Shown: positions 1 through 6,902 of the stretch, in pieces
Numbering within the stretch: position 1 is the stretch's first letter
How the letters are laid out: every line of letters starts with the position of its first letter
NCBI GenBank assembly: GCA_023443705.1
Contig: JAEZTD010000346.1
Span: 1 to 14,887, forward strand
Direction of reading: 5' to 3'
Source of the DNA: Bacillota bacterium
GTDB taxonomy: Bacteria > Bacillota > Clostridia > Christensenellales > Aristaeellaceae
Length of the DNA: 14,887 nt
Notes under the pieces: model-generated
What the model saw: the letters and a program-made list of their open reading frames with translations, nothing else
What the model was told of the DNA's origin: nothing
Databases searched by the model: none
Program-made: the position numbers and the translations under genes

Positions 1-2231
1 TCAATCTCGAGGCCGTCGTACTGGGGTTTGATGCCCAGAATTGCCTGGGATACACTGTAAAAGCTCCAGGCGGCGGTGCCGGTGAGCCAGCTGTTCTTTG
101 CTTCTCCGTGCCTTGGCGCATAGGGACCGGCGATCATCTGTGAATACACATAGGGTTCCGTTCGGTGAAGCTTTTGATCCTCCGTATAGCTCGGGCAGGT
201 TCGGCGGTAGGCGTCAAAGGCGCGTTCGCCGTCGCCCAGCACGGTTTCCGCGATGGTGACCCAGGGATTGTTGTGGCAGAAGATGCCGCCGTTTTCCTTG
301 TACCCCGGCGGGTAGGAGCTGATCTCGCCCAGTTCCAAATGGTAACGGGTGTAGGGCGGCGTGTGGATGGCGATGCCGTGGGGGCCCATCAGCCGTTCGC
401 GCACGGAATCCAGCGCCTTTTGCGCCAGCCCTTCCTCCATGCCGATGCCCGCCATCACGCAGAAGCCCTGCGGCTCGATGTAGATCTGCCCCTCTTCGCA
501 AGTGTGGCTGCCCACCTTGCCGCCCAGCGCGTCGTAGGCGCGCAGGAACCACGCGCCATCCCAGCCGTGTTCGAGCACCGCCTTCGTCATTCGCGCCTTT
601 TCGCCAAGGGCGAACTCCGCCTCGTCCGGAAACCCGACGCGGTCGCAGAGCGTGGCGTAATCGTCCGCCACCGAGACATACATGGCGGCGATGAAAACGG
701 ATTCGGCGATGCCGCTGTCAAAGTTCTGGCAAGTTTGGAAACTCTCGCCCGGGTTTTTCGAGAAGCAGTTGAGGTTCAGGCAGTCGTTCCAGTCGGCCCG
801 GCCGATCAGTGGCAGGCCGTGGGGGCCCAGGTGCTCCGAAGTATAGCGGAACGAGCGCCGCAGGTGCTCAAAGAGCGGCTCGGCATCCTTCGGATTGGAG
901 TCGAAGGGGACGGATTCGTCCAGTATCTCGTAATCCCCGGTCTCCTTGATGTAGGCCGCCACACCGTAGATCAGCCACAGCGGGTCGTCGTTGAAGCCGC
1001 TGCCTACGTCCAAATTTCCGCGTTTGGTCAGCGGCTGGTACTGGTGGAAGGCACTGCCGTCCGGAAACTGGGTGGCGGCGATGTCCAGAATGCGCTCCCG
1101 GGCGCGTTCTGGGACCAGGTGCACAAAGCCCAAGAGGTCCTGCGTGGAATCGCGGAAACCCATGCCCCGGCCGATGCCGGACTCAAAATAGGATGCCGAG
1201 CGCGATATGTTGAAAGTGACCATGCACTGGTACTGGTTCCAGATGTTGACCATGCGGTCCAGCCGTTCGTCTCCGCTCGCCACCTGATAGTTGGAAAGAA
1301 GCCCCATCCAATAGTCTTTGAGCTCCGCAAACGCTTCGTCAAACTGCGCGTCGGTAGCAAAAGCGCTCAGAAGCGCATTGGCGGGGGCTTTGCTTACCAC
1401 GCCGGGGGTGGAAAACTTCGATTCCTCGGGGTTTTCGCAGTACCCCAGCGTGAAGATGAGGCTCGCCTCCTCACCGGGCGTGAGGGTCAGCGCCAGGCGG
1501 TGCGCGCCGATGGGCGCCCAGCCGCTGGCGACACTCTGCGAGGTGCTGTCCGCAAAGACGGCCTTCGGCGCGTCAAAGCCGTTGTAAAGCCCGAAGAAAG
1601 CTTCACGATCGGTGTCGAAGCCGTCCGTCCCCCGGTTGACCGCCCAGACGGCGTAATGATTGCGCCGTTCGCGGTACTCGGTTACGTGGTAGATGGCGGA
1701 GGGCGCCACCTCAACTTCCCCGGTGGAGAAGTTGCGCTGGAAGTTGGTCATGTCGTCCATCGCATTCCACAGGCAGAACTCGACAACGCCGTAAAGGCTG
1801 ATTTTTTTCGTATCGCCGGAGCGGTTTGTAAGTTTTACCCTGGTCACCTGCGCTGTGTGGCGGCGCGGAACCAGTACGCAGACTTCCGCACGCAGGCCAT
1901 CCTTCTCGCCGAGGATCGTGGAATAGCCAAGGCCATGGCGGCACTCGTATTGGTCCAGATCCGCCTTGACCGGCATCCAGCCGGGGTTCCAGACGCGCTC
2001 TCCGTCCCGAATGTAAAAATAGGTTCCACCCGCGTCGGCGGGCAGGTTGTTGTAGCGGTAGCGGGTCAATCGGAGAAGGCGTGCGTCCTTGTAAAAGCTG
2101 TAGCCACCGCATGTATTGGATAGAAGTGAAAAGAAATCTTCGCTGCCGAGGTAATTGATCCAAGGGTAGGGGGTATCGGGCCGCGTGATCACGTATTCAC
2201 GACGAGTGTCGTCGAAATGGCCGTAGGTCAT
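1..2231 (-). CDS. cbp: Cellobiose phosphorylase (GH94), 3' end outside window
   Basis: This enzyme cleaves cellobiose with phosphate to glucose 1-phosphate and glucose in the cytoplasm, saving one ATP compared with hydrolysis. Reading the minus strand from the ATG at 2231 gives 743 codons with no stop before the window edge. Characterised clostridial enzymes are about 810 residues as I recall, so roughly 70 C-terminal residues are missing. The N-terminal half carries TPYPWINYLG and CGGYSFYKDARL, then WNAMDDMTNFQRNFSTGEVE. The catalytic half carries the GIGRGMGFRDSTQDLLGF block, and the general-acid region reads GRADWNDCLNLNCF. Downstream come SYPPGYKENGGIFCHNNPW and HGEAKNSWLTGTAAW, which include the phosphate-binding area. 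All agree closely with the Clostridium thermocellum enzyme from memory. A GGAGGG ribosome site lies 6 nt before the ATG. The gene is divergent from the LacI gene and has an operator-like site 27 nt upstream of its start. The family also contains cellodextrin and chitobiose phosphorylases, but the sequence favours cellobiose. Confidence 0.95.
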   Translation of the reverse strand, partial: MTYGHFDDTRREYVITRPDTPYPWINYLGSEDFFSLLSNTCGGYSFYKDARLLRLTRYRYNNLPADAGGTYFYIRDGERVWNPGWMPVKADLDQYECRHGLGYSTILGEKDGLRAEVCVLVPRRHTAQVTRVKLTNRSGDTKKISLYGVVEFCLWNAMDDMTNFQRNFSTGEVEVAPSAIYHVTEYRERRNHYAVWAVNRGTDGFDTDREAFFGLYNGFDAPKAVFADSTSQSVASGWAPIGAHRLALTLTPGEEASLIFTLGYCENPEESKFSTPGVVSKAPANALLSAFATDAQFDEAFAELKDYWMGLLSNYQVASGDERLDRMVNIWNQYQCMVTFNISRSASYFESGIGRGMGFRDSTQDLLGFVHLVPERARERILDIAATQFPDGSAFHQYQPLTKRGNLDVGSGFNDDPLWLIYGVAAYIKETGDYEILDESVPFDSNPKDAEPLFEHLRRSFRYTSEHLGPHGLPLIGRADWNDCLNLNCFSKNPGESFQTCQNFDSGIAESVFIAAMYVSVADDYATLCDRVGFPDEAEFALGEKARMTKAVLEHGWDGAWFLRAYDALGGKVGSHTCEEGQIYIEPQGFCVMAGIGMEEGLAQKALDSVRERLMGPHGIAIHTPPYTRYHLELGEISSYPPGYKENGGIFCHNNPWVTIAETVLGDGERAFDAYRRTCPSYTEDQKLHRTEPYVYSQMIAGPYAPRHGEAKNSWLTGTAAWSFYSVSQAILGIKPQYDGLEI

Positions 2232-2258
2232 GATAAACCCTCCACTCAATAATCTGTC

Positions 2259-2274
2259 CACTAAAACGATTTCG
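2259..2274 (-). promoter_or_regulatory. LacI-type operator candidate upstream of cbp
   Basis: Read on the minus strand the site is CGAAATCGTTTTAGTG. It matches 14 of 16 bases of the site in front of the LacI gene (2525-2540), in the same orientation relative to its gene. It is a partial palindrome around a central CG, as expected for LacI-family operators. It lies about 25-40 bp downstream of the predicted cbp transcription start, where a bound repressor could block elongation. Binding by the neighbouring LacI protein is inferred. Confidence 0.65.
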
Positions 2275-2306
2275 TTAATGCGCAGATTGCTCGCGCGCTT
2301 GTTTCT

Positions 2307-2335
2307 ATCATAGCGTAAATATTATAAAAAAACAA
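2307..2335 (-). promoter_or_regulatory. Predicted sigma-70-type promoter of cbp
   Basis: On the minus strand a -35 element TTGTTT (2335-2330) and a -10 element TATGAT (2312-2307) are separated by exactly 17 bp of AT-rich spacer. The -10 is one base from consensus while the -35 is weak (3 of 6). The predicted transcript would start near 2300 with a leader of about 70 nt that contains the operator-like site. Confidence 0.55.
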
Positions 2336-2371
2336 GCGCGGCAGTCCGGAATTCATTCTAAAAATGTACCG

Positions 2372-2398
2372 ATGAGCCGATTTGGCCCAATGAGCCGA
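2372..2398. repeat. Short direct repeat ATGAGCCGA x2
   Basis: The 9-base sequence ATGAGCCGA occurs at 2372-2380 and again at 2390-2398, 18 bp apart, with TTTGGCCCA between. The second copy overlaps the start of the central palindrome at 2395-2410. It could be a binding site for a second regulator, but nine bases twice may also be chance. Confidence 0.35.
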
Positions 2399-2410
2399 AA
2401 ACGTATTCGG
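2395..2410. promoter_or_regulatory. Central operator candidate, near-perfect 16-bp palindrome
   Basis: The sequence CCGAAAACGTATTCGG is palindromic in 7 of 8 base pairs around a central CG. Its CGAAAACG half is identical to the start of the site at 2525. Its centre lies 135 bp from the cbp-proximal site and 129 bp from the lacI-proximal site, so it is nearly midway. This is the most symmetric of the three sites and may be the primary LacI-family operator, with the other two as auxiliaries. Confidence 0.6.
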
Positions 2411-2488
2411 AATCATGGGAGCCGTCGTCCTTATTTCGCGCAAAGTCCTGCATTTATAAATATATTGAAAAAATACGGCGTAAGGAGC

Positions 2489-2517
2489 TTGCACTGTTCC
2501 ACGAAACCGCGTATACT
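2489..2517 (+). promoter_or_regulatory. Predicted promoter of the LacI-GH1 operon
   Basis: A -35-like TTGCAC (2489-2494) and a -10 TATACT (2512-2517) are 17 bp apart. An overlapping TATAAT at 2517-2522 has no well-placed -35. The predicted start near 2524 falls at the edge of the operator-like site at 2525-2540, which would allow direct autorepression. Confidence 0.5.
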
Positions 2518-2524
2518 ATAATTT

Positions 2525-2540
2525 CGAAAACGGTTTAGTG
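2525..2540 (+). promoter_or_regulatory. LacI-type operator candidate at the lacI start site
   Basis: The site CGAAAACGGTTTAGTG is a partial palindrome centred on CG at 2531-2532. It matches 14 of 16 bases of the cbp-side site. It begins 7 bp after the -10 element TATACT and so covers the predicted transcription start. Confidence 0.65.
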
Positions 2541-2592
2541 TGGATTGGGTAAACACGCGCCTGACGTTCAGGCCGCGAAGGGAGAGGTAACC

Positions 2593-3618
2593 ATGGCCGT
2601 AACGATCCGGGATTTGTCCCAAAAGTGCGGCCTCTCCGTTTCCACCGTCAGCAAGGCACTCAACGGCTACAGCGACGTCAGCGAGGAGACGCGGGAGCTC
2701 GTCAGAACCATCGCCCATGAGATCGGCTACAGGCCCAATTCGCTTGCTCGTGCGCTAAAAACAAACAAGACCTACAACTTGGGCGTTTTGTTTGTGGACG
2801 ACAATCAGAGCGGACTGACCCATAACTATTTTGCCGCGGTGCTTGACAGCTTCAAAGTGGAGGCCGAGCGCAGGGGCTATGATATTACGTTTATCAACCA
2901 CAACATCGGAAAGACCAACATGACATACCTCGAGCATTGCCGTTACCGAAACGTGGACGGCGTCTGCCTCGCCTGCGTTGATTTCCAGGCGCCGGAGGTG
3001 GTGGAGCTGGTCATGAGCGACCTGCCCGCCGTCACCATCGACCATCTGTTCAACAACCGGACCTGCATCCAGTCGGAGAACCGTCAGGGCATGCAGGCGC
3101 TCGTGCGCTACGTGTACGAGAAAGGGCATCGCGGCATCGCCTACGTACACGGCGCGAAATCGGCCGTTACCGAAACCCGCGTCACGAGCTTTCTGCGCAC
3201 GATGTCCGACCTCGGCCTAGACGTACCGAGCGGCTTTCTGCAGCCCGGCTTGTACCACGATCCCGCCGCGACCTATCAGGTGGTCAGACGCATGCTCTCC
3301 GCGCCCCGCCGGCCCAGCTGCATCCTGATGCCGGACGATTATGCCGCGCTGGGCGGCATCGAGGCGGCGGGCGAGGCTGGCCTCAGGATTCCGGAGGATC
3401 TCTCCATTGCTGGCTATGACGGCATCAAGTTGATCCAGCGCCTGACGCCCAGGCTGACCACCATCGCCCAGGATACGGCGCGCATCGGCCAGGAGGCCGC
3501 CAGGCAGTTGGTGCACCTGATTGAGCGGCCGCGCACCACCTATCCGGAGATCATCTCCGTTCCGACCAGGCTGTTTCCGGGCGACACTGTGCGCGGCCTT
3601 GGCATCCTGACGCCCTAA
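2593..3618 (+). CDS. LacI-family transcriptional regulator
   Basis: This 341-residue cytoplasmic DNA-binding protein probably represses or activates the adjacent beta-glucoside genes in response to a sugar ligand. Residues 4-23 form the LacI helix-turn-helix (TIRDLSQKCGLSVSTVSKAL). They are followed by GYRPNSLARALKTNKT, the hinge helix, whose Leu55 corresponds to the leucine that wedges into a central CG step. Residues from about 60 to 330 are a periplasmic-binding-protein-like ligand and dimerisation domain, including CILMPDDYAALGGIEAAGE and DLSIAGYDGIKL. The ATG at 2593 is chosen because GGGAGAGG lies 5 nt before it and the protein then begins at the domain start. An upstream TTG at 2545 would add 16 unlikely residues. 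The gene is divergent from cbp and 44 nt upstream of the GH1 gene, with no terminator between, so the two are probably co-transcribed. The ligand cannot be read from the sequence; cellobiose or a related beta-glucoside is inferred from context. Confidence 0.93.
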   Translation: MAVTIRDLSQKCGLSVSTVSKALNGYSDVSEETRELVRTIAHEIGYRPNSLARALKTNKTYNLGVLFVDDNQSGLTHNYFAAVLDSFKVEAERRGYDITFINHNIGKTNMTYLEHCRYRNVDGVCLACVDFQAPEVVELVMSDLPAVTIDHLFNNRTCIQSENRQGMQALVRYVYEKGHRGIAYVHGAKSAVTETRVTSFLRTMSDLGLDVPSGFLQPGLYHDPAATYQVVRRMLSAPRRPSCILMPDDYAALGGIEAAGEAGLRIPEDLSIAGYDGIKLIQRLTPRLTTIAQDTARIGQEAARQLVHLIERPRTTYPEIISVPTRLFPGDTVRGLGILTP

Positions 3619-3662
3619 CCACAGCAGCAACACCGCCCCGCGTGGGGAACAGGAGTGAAACC

Positions 3663-5018
3663 ATGGGCTTTTCCAAAGATTTCATATGGGGTGCAGCCGC
3701 TTCCGCCTATCAGATCGAGGGCGCCGTTTCCGAGGACGGAAAAGGGCTGAACGTATGGGATGCTTTCTGCCGCCGCCCCGGCAAGGTATTGGGCGGCCAT
3801 ACGGGAGAAGTGGCCTGCGATCACTACCACCGCTATCAGGAGGACGTGCGACTGATGGCCGCGCTCGGCGTCAGGAATTATCGTTTTTCGATCAACTGGA
3901 GCCGCGTATTGCCGGAAGGGACCGGCGCAGTATGTGCGGGCGGGTTGGGCTTCTATGACCGCCTGATCGACGCCATGCTGGAAAAGGGCATCCGTCCGTG
4001 GATGACGCTTTTTCATTGGGAATACCCGGTGGCGCTGCAAAGCTTGGGCGCATGGGAGAACCCGGACAGCCCTCAATGGTTTGCGGACTTTGCGGCCCTC
4101 GCCGCGCGGCGCTACGGCGACCGTGTGAAGGACTTTTTCACGCTCAACGAACCCCAGTGCTTCATCGGCCTGGGCTACGGAAGCGGCGAGCACGCGCCGG
4201 GGCTTCAACTGCCGGTGGATTCCACCATCGCGATGAGCCACCGGGCGCTGACCGCCCACGGGCTCGCGGTGCAGGCCATCCGGGCTAACGCGGAAGGCGC
4301 GCGGATTGGCTATGCGCCCTGTTCGTCGCCCGCCTGCCCGGCCACGGACGCGCCTGAGGATGTCGAAGCCGCTCGGGCGGCCTACTTTGCGATGTCGGAA
4401 AACCCCGACCACTGGTTCTGGAACGTCAGCTGGTGGAGCGACCCGGCCATCCTCGGCAAATACCCGGAGGATGGCCTTCGCCTCTACGGGCAGCACCTGC
4501 CGAAAGGCTTCGAGAACGACATGTCCACCATCTGCCAGAAGCTGGATTATTACGGCCAAAACATCTACCAGGGCTCGACCTTCAAGGCGGGCGCACTCGG
4601 GCCTCGACAGGTGCCAATCGCACCGGGTACGGCGAAAACCGGTATGGGCTGGGCGGTGACTCCGGAATGCCTCTACTGGGGCGCAAGATTCTTGTGCGAG
4701 CGCTATGGGTTGCCGCTGGTTATCACAGAAAACGGCATGTCCGATCTGGATGCGGTTTCGATGGACGGAAAGGTGCACGACTTTGCCCGCATCAATTTCC
4801 TCCACCGCTATCTTCGCGCGCTCCGGCGTGTGGCGGAGGAGGGCTACCCGGTGAAGGGGTATTTCCATTGGAGCTTCATGGACAATTTTGAGTGGGCCAA
4901 GGGGTATGACGACCGCTTCGGCCTTGTTTACGTGGACTATGAAACCCAGGAGCGCATCCCCAAGGATTCCGCCTACTGGTACAAGCGGGTCATGGAGGAA
5001 AATGGGGAAGGGCTGTAA
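3663..5018 (+). CDS. Beta-glucosidase, glycoside hydrolase family 1
   Basis: This 451-residue retaining glycosidase hydrolyses beta-linked glucose from cellobiose or other beta-glucosides, and has no signal peptide, so it acts in the cytoplasm. The GH1 N-terminal signature FIWGAAASAYQIEGA is at residues 8-22. The acid/base Glu163 is in FTLNEPQ and the nucleophile Glu356 is in VITENGMSD. The C-terminal block MDNFEWAKGYDDRFGLVYVD keeps Glu410 of the NFEW motif, which contacts the sugar O4/O6. In 6-phospho-beta-glucosidases this position is usually replaced, so an unphosphorylated substrate is favoured and a PTS route is unlikely. The usual HWDLP motif reads HWEYP here. The ATG at 3663 has AGGAG 7 nt upstream; a GTG at 3642 lies within the leader and is rejected. 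The gene probably forms an operon with the LacI regulator. Beta-galactosidase or fucosidase side activities are common in the family and cannot be excluded. Confidence 0.93.
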   Translation: MGFSKDFIWGAAASAYQIEGAVSEDGKGLNVWDAFCRRPGKVLGGHTGEVACDHYHRYQEDVRLMAALGVRNYRFSINWSRVLPEGTGAVCAGGLGFYDRLIDAMLEKGIRPWMTLFHWEYPVALQSLGAWENPDSPQWFADFAALAARRYGDRVKDFFTLNEPQCFIGLGYGSGEHAPGLQLPVDSTIAMSHRALTAHGLAVQAIRANAEGARIGYAPCSSPACPATDAPEDVEAARAAYFAMSENPDHWFWNVSWWSDPAILGKYPEDGLRLYGQHLPKGFENDMSTICQKLDYYGQNIYQGSTFKAGALGPRQVPIAPGTAKTGMGWAVTPECLYWGARFLCERYGLPLVITENGMSDLDAVSMDGKVHDFARINFLHRYLRALRRVAEEGYPVKGYFHWSFMDNFEWAKGYDDRFGLVYVDYETQERIPKDSAYWYKRVMEENGEGL

Positions 5019-5030
5019 TTGCTATGTTTG

Positions 5031-5059
5031 AACGCCGCCCGGCAATGTCGGGCGGCGTT
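5031..5059. terminator. Hairpin terminator between convergent GH1 and kinase genes
   Basis: AACGCCGCCCG and CGGGCGGCGTT form a perfect 11-bp stem around a 7-nt loop, starting 12 nt after the GH1 stop and ending 16 nt before the kinase stop. The T tracts are short on both strands (TTT on each side). It probably serves both converging transcripts. Confidence 0.75.
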
Positions 5060-5075
5060 TAAGGCGTGGATTGCG

Positions 5076-6902
5076 TCAGTTGCGTTCGCCGATGGGCGCC
5101 TTCGCCTCCGGAAGCGTAAAGGTGAAGGTGGCGCCTTTGCCTTGCTGCGTTTTTACGCGGATCTCTCCGCCCATCAGCTCGACCACAAGCTTCGCGATGG
5201 AGAGGCCGAGGCCCGTGCCGGAAGTGCGCATGCGCGACTTGTCCGCTTTGTAAAAGCGCTCCCAGATGTAGGGCAGGTCCGAAGGGTCGATGCCGCAGCC
5301 TGTATCCGATACCGTGAGCGCCACCCGTTCGCCCTCGCGCCGCGCCGACAATGTAACCGTTCCTCCCGGCGGGGTAAAGCTGAGGGCGTTGTCGAGGAGG
5401 ATGATCAGCACCTGCAAAATTCGGTCCTCACTGCCCATGACGGCGAGGCCTTCCTCCGCTTCCACCGAAAGTTCCACTTTACCCTCCGCGGCGCGCGCCT
5501 TCATGCGGCGGCCCGCGGCTTCAAGGATGCCCTCCGGCTCCATCGGCTCCAGATCCAGCTTGATGCGACCTTCCTGCAAGCGGCTCAGGTCCAGCATCTC
5601 GCCGATCAGTTTTTCAAGCCTCAGGGATTCCTGATAGATGATCCTGTAGCTTTCCTGCCGCTCGGCCTCGGTGTCGATGTAGCCGTCGAGCAGCGGCTCC
5701 GCCATGCCCCGGATGCCGGTGAGCGGCGTGCGGAGTTCATGGGAGATGTTGGCGATATAGTCCCTGCGCATCTGCTCCAACCGCTCGGCCTCGGAGATGT
5801 CGCGCAAGAGGCATACCGCGCCGATGGCCGCGCCGCTTTCGGTGTGGATGGGGGAGGCGGCGGCTTCGATAACGCGCCCCTGCACCTTGAAGCGGCGTAC
5901 GACGCGCTCATCCCCTTCAGAGGCGCTGCGCAGCATTTCCGTCAGCTGTTCTTTGATGTTCTGCGCCATGTCCGACCGGGGCGGCGCGGAGAGGAGTTCC
6001 AGCGCGGCGCGGTTGTGATGTACCACGCGGCCGTCGCGGTCCACGGCGATGATGCCCTCACCGATGGAGGACAGCACCTTTTCCAGTTTGGTCTTTTCCT
6101 CGCTCAAATTGTTGATGACGGTGGAGAGCCGGTCGGACAGGAGGTTCAGCGTCGTTCCCAGCTGGCCGATCTCATCGTTCTGTGTGATCGCCACGCGCTC
6201 GCCGTAAAAGCCCTCGGACATCCGCGAAGCCGTCCGGTTGAGGGCGGTCAAAGGCTGCGTGATGCGCCGGCTGAACAGGTAGGCGATGCCCGAGGCGATG
6301 GCGCCCGCGATGAGAAATGCGATGGCCATCAGCCGGATCAGGTTCCGGTTGGCCACGCTGATCGCGCGCAGCGGGCGGCAAAGGAGCAGCGCGCCCTTGG
6401 TAACGCCGGAATTGTTCTTGATGGGCGCGCCTGCAAAGACCATCTGATCCTTCATAAAATCCAGCTTGCGCACGTCTACGGCGGTGTTGCCGTCGAGCAG
6501 CGAACGCAAAAGCTCCTGATCGAGGGCGTCGATCACGTCCAGCAACTGATAGTCCTCGGGGTCGTCCTCTTTGTACAGGTCCGGACGCCTCAAAGACGGT
6601 GCGGCCCTGGCCTTCATGTCGCTGTCCACGTAGATCACCTGCGCGTCCGTCAGTGTTTGCATTTCCCCGATGCGCGGCAAATCAAGCACCCGGGAGGCTC
6701 CGCCCGGCCGCTTGAGTATCCCGGTCAGCGCTTCCGCCTTGCGAAGGAGGTCCTCTTTGGTGGAGCGGATGAGGTATCCCCGGAGAAGCGCATAACTGAC
6801 GACGCCTGTCAGCAGAATGATGACAAGCGTCAGCGCCAGGTACCCGGCGAGCAGTTTGATGAAGATGGAGCTGCCGCCCGCGCGTTTATTGGATAACTTC
6901 AA
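5076..6902 (-). CDS. Membrane sensor histidine kinase (HAMP-PAS-HisKA-HATPase)
   Basis: This 608-residue kinase would sense an extracytoplasmic or membrane signal and phosphorylate the regulator encoded just upstream. Transmembrane helices are at about residues 13-39 and 188-210, enclosing an extracytoplasmic domain of about 150 residues. A HAMP segment follows (about 204-260) and a PAS-like domain is at about 270-367. The HisKA box NISHELRTPL carries the phospho-accepting His388. The ATP-binding domain shows LLDNAL (Asn505), DTGCGI (533-538) and GTGLGLSIAK (562-571). Layout and size resemble the PhoR/WalK/ResE group, but nothing in the neighbourhood (no pst genes, for example) identifies the signal. 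The start is a TTG at 6902 that overlaps the regulator's end by 17 nt, which implies translational coupling. The next in-frame Met is residue 81 and would lose the first helix, so the TTG is preferred. The gene ends convergent to the beta-glucosidase. Confidence 0.92.
   Translation of the reverse strand: MKLSNKRAGGSSIFIKLLAGYLALTLVIILLTGVVSYALLRGYLIRSTKEDLLRKAEALTGILKRPGGASRVLDLPRIGEMQTLTDAQVIYVDSDMKARAAPSLRRPDLYKEDDPEDYQLLDVIDALDQELLRSLLDGNTAVDVRKLDFMKDQMVFAGAPIKNNSGVTKGALLLCRPLRAISVANRNLIRLMAIAFLIAGAIASGIAYLFSRRITQPLTALNRTASRMSEGFYGERVAITQNDEIGQLGTTLNLLSDRLSTVINNLSEEKTKLEKVLSSIGEGIIAVDRDGRVVHHNRAALELLSAPPRSDMAQNIKEQLTEMLRSASEGDERVVRRFKVQGRVIEAAASPIHTESGAAIGAVCLLRDISEAERLEQMRRDYIANISHELRTPLTGIRGMAEPLLDGYIDTEAERQESYRIIYQESLRLEKLIGEMLDLSRLQEGRIKLDLEPMEPEGILEAAGRRMKARAAEGKVELSVEAEEGLAVMGSEDRILQVLIILLDNALSFTPPGGTVTLSARREGERVALTVSDTGCGIDPSDLPYIWERFYKADKSRMRTSGTGLGLSIAKLVVELMGGEIRVKTQQGKGATFTFTLPEAKAPIGERN

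Larger units (their letters stand above)
2232..2592. other. Divergent regulatory intergenic region
   Basis: These 361 bp separate the phosphorylase and LacI start codons and hold no convincing gene. They are more AT-rich than the flanking genes, especially at 2312-2332. They contain one sigma-70-like promoter for each side, three CG-centred operator-like sites (centres near 2267, 2402 and 2531), and a 9-base direct repeat, ATGAGCCGA, at 2372-2380 and 2390-2398. A 77-codon minus-strand reading frame at 2261-2494 covers promoter and operator sequence and has no ribosome site or recognisable protein, so I do not call it. Confidence 0.8.

Noticed and set aside
165..2123. A 652-codon plus-strand open frame opposite cbp
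   Set aside because: It is antisense to a strongly recognisable cellobiose phosphorylase. Its translation has no known domain and is the Arg/Val/Ala-rich type produced by codon bias in GC-rich DNA.
1..2231. A possible frameshift in cbp, suggested by the short fragmentary minus-strand frames at 214-552, 1028-1360 and 1711-2163
   Set aside because: Translating from the ATG at 2231 gives one uninterrupted frame to the window edge. The short frames lie in other phases, and the true frame simply has no stop inside the window.
2261..2494. A 77-codon minus-strand frame in the divergent intergenic region
   Set aside because: It covers promoter and operator sequence, has no ribosome site, and its translation resembles no protein I know.
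2545..2592. An N-terminal extension of the LacI protein from TTG at 2545
   Set aside because: A strong GGGAGAGG directly precedes the ATG at 2593 and the family's helix-turn-helix starts there.
3636..3647. CCCC-GCGT-GGGG hairpin between lacI and the GH1 gene as a terminator
   Set aside because: The stem is only 4 bp, no T tract follows, and the GH1 ribosome site comes right after it; it is more likely neutral or a minor leader structure.
3615..4868. A 417-codon minus-strand frame opposite the GH1 gene
   Set aside because: It is antisense shadow; the plus strand carries both GH1 catalytic glutamates in their motifs and a good ribosome site.
5019..6896. A 625-codon plus-strand open frame opposite the histidine kinase
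   Set aside because: It starts immediately after the GH1 stop, runs through the hairpin terminator and is a shadow of the kinase. It is His/Arg/Gln-rich with no motif.
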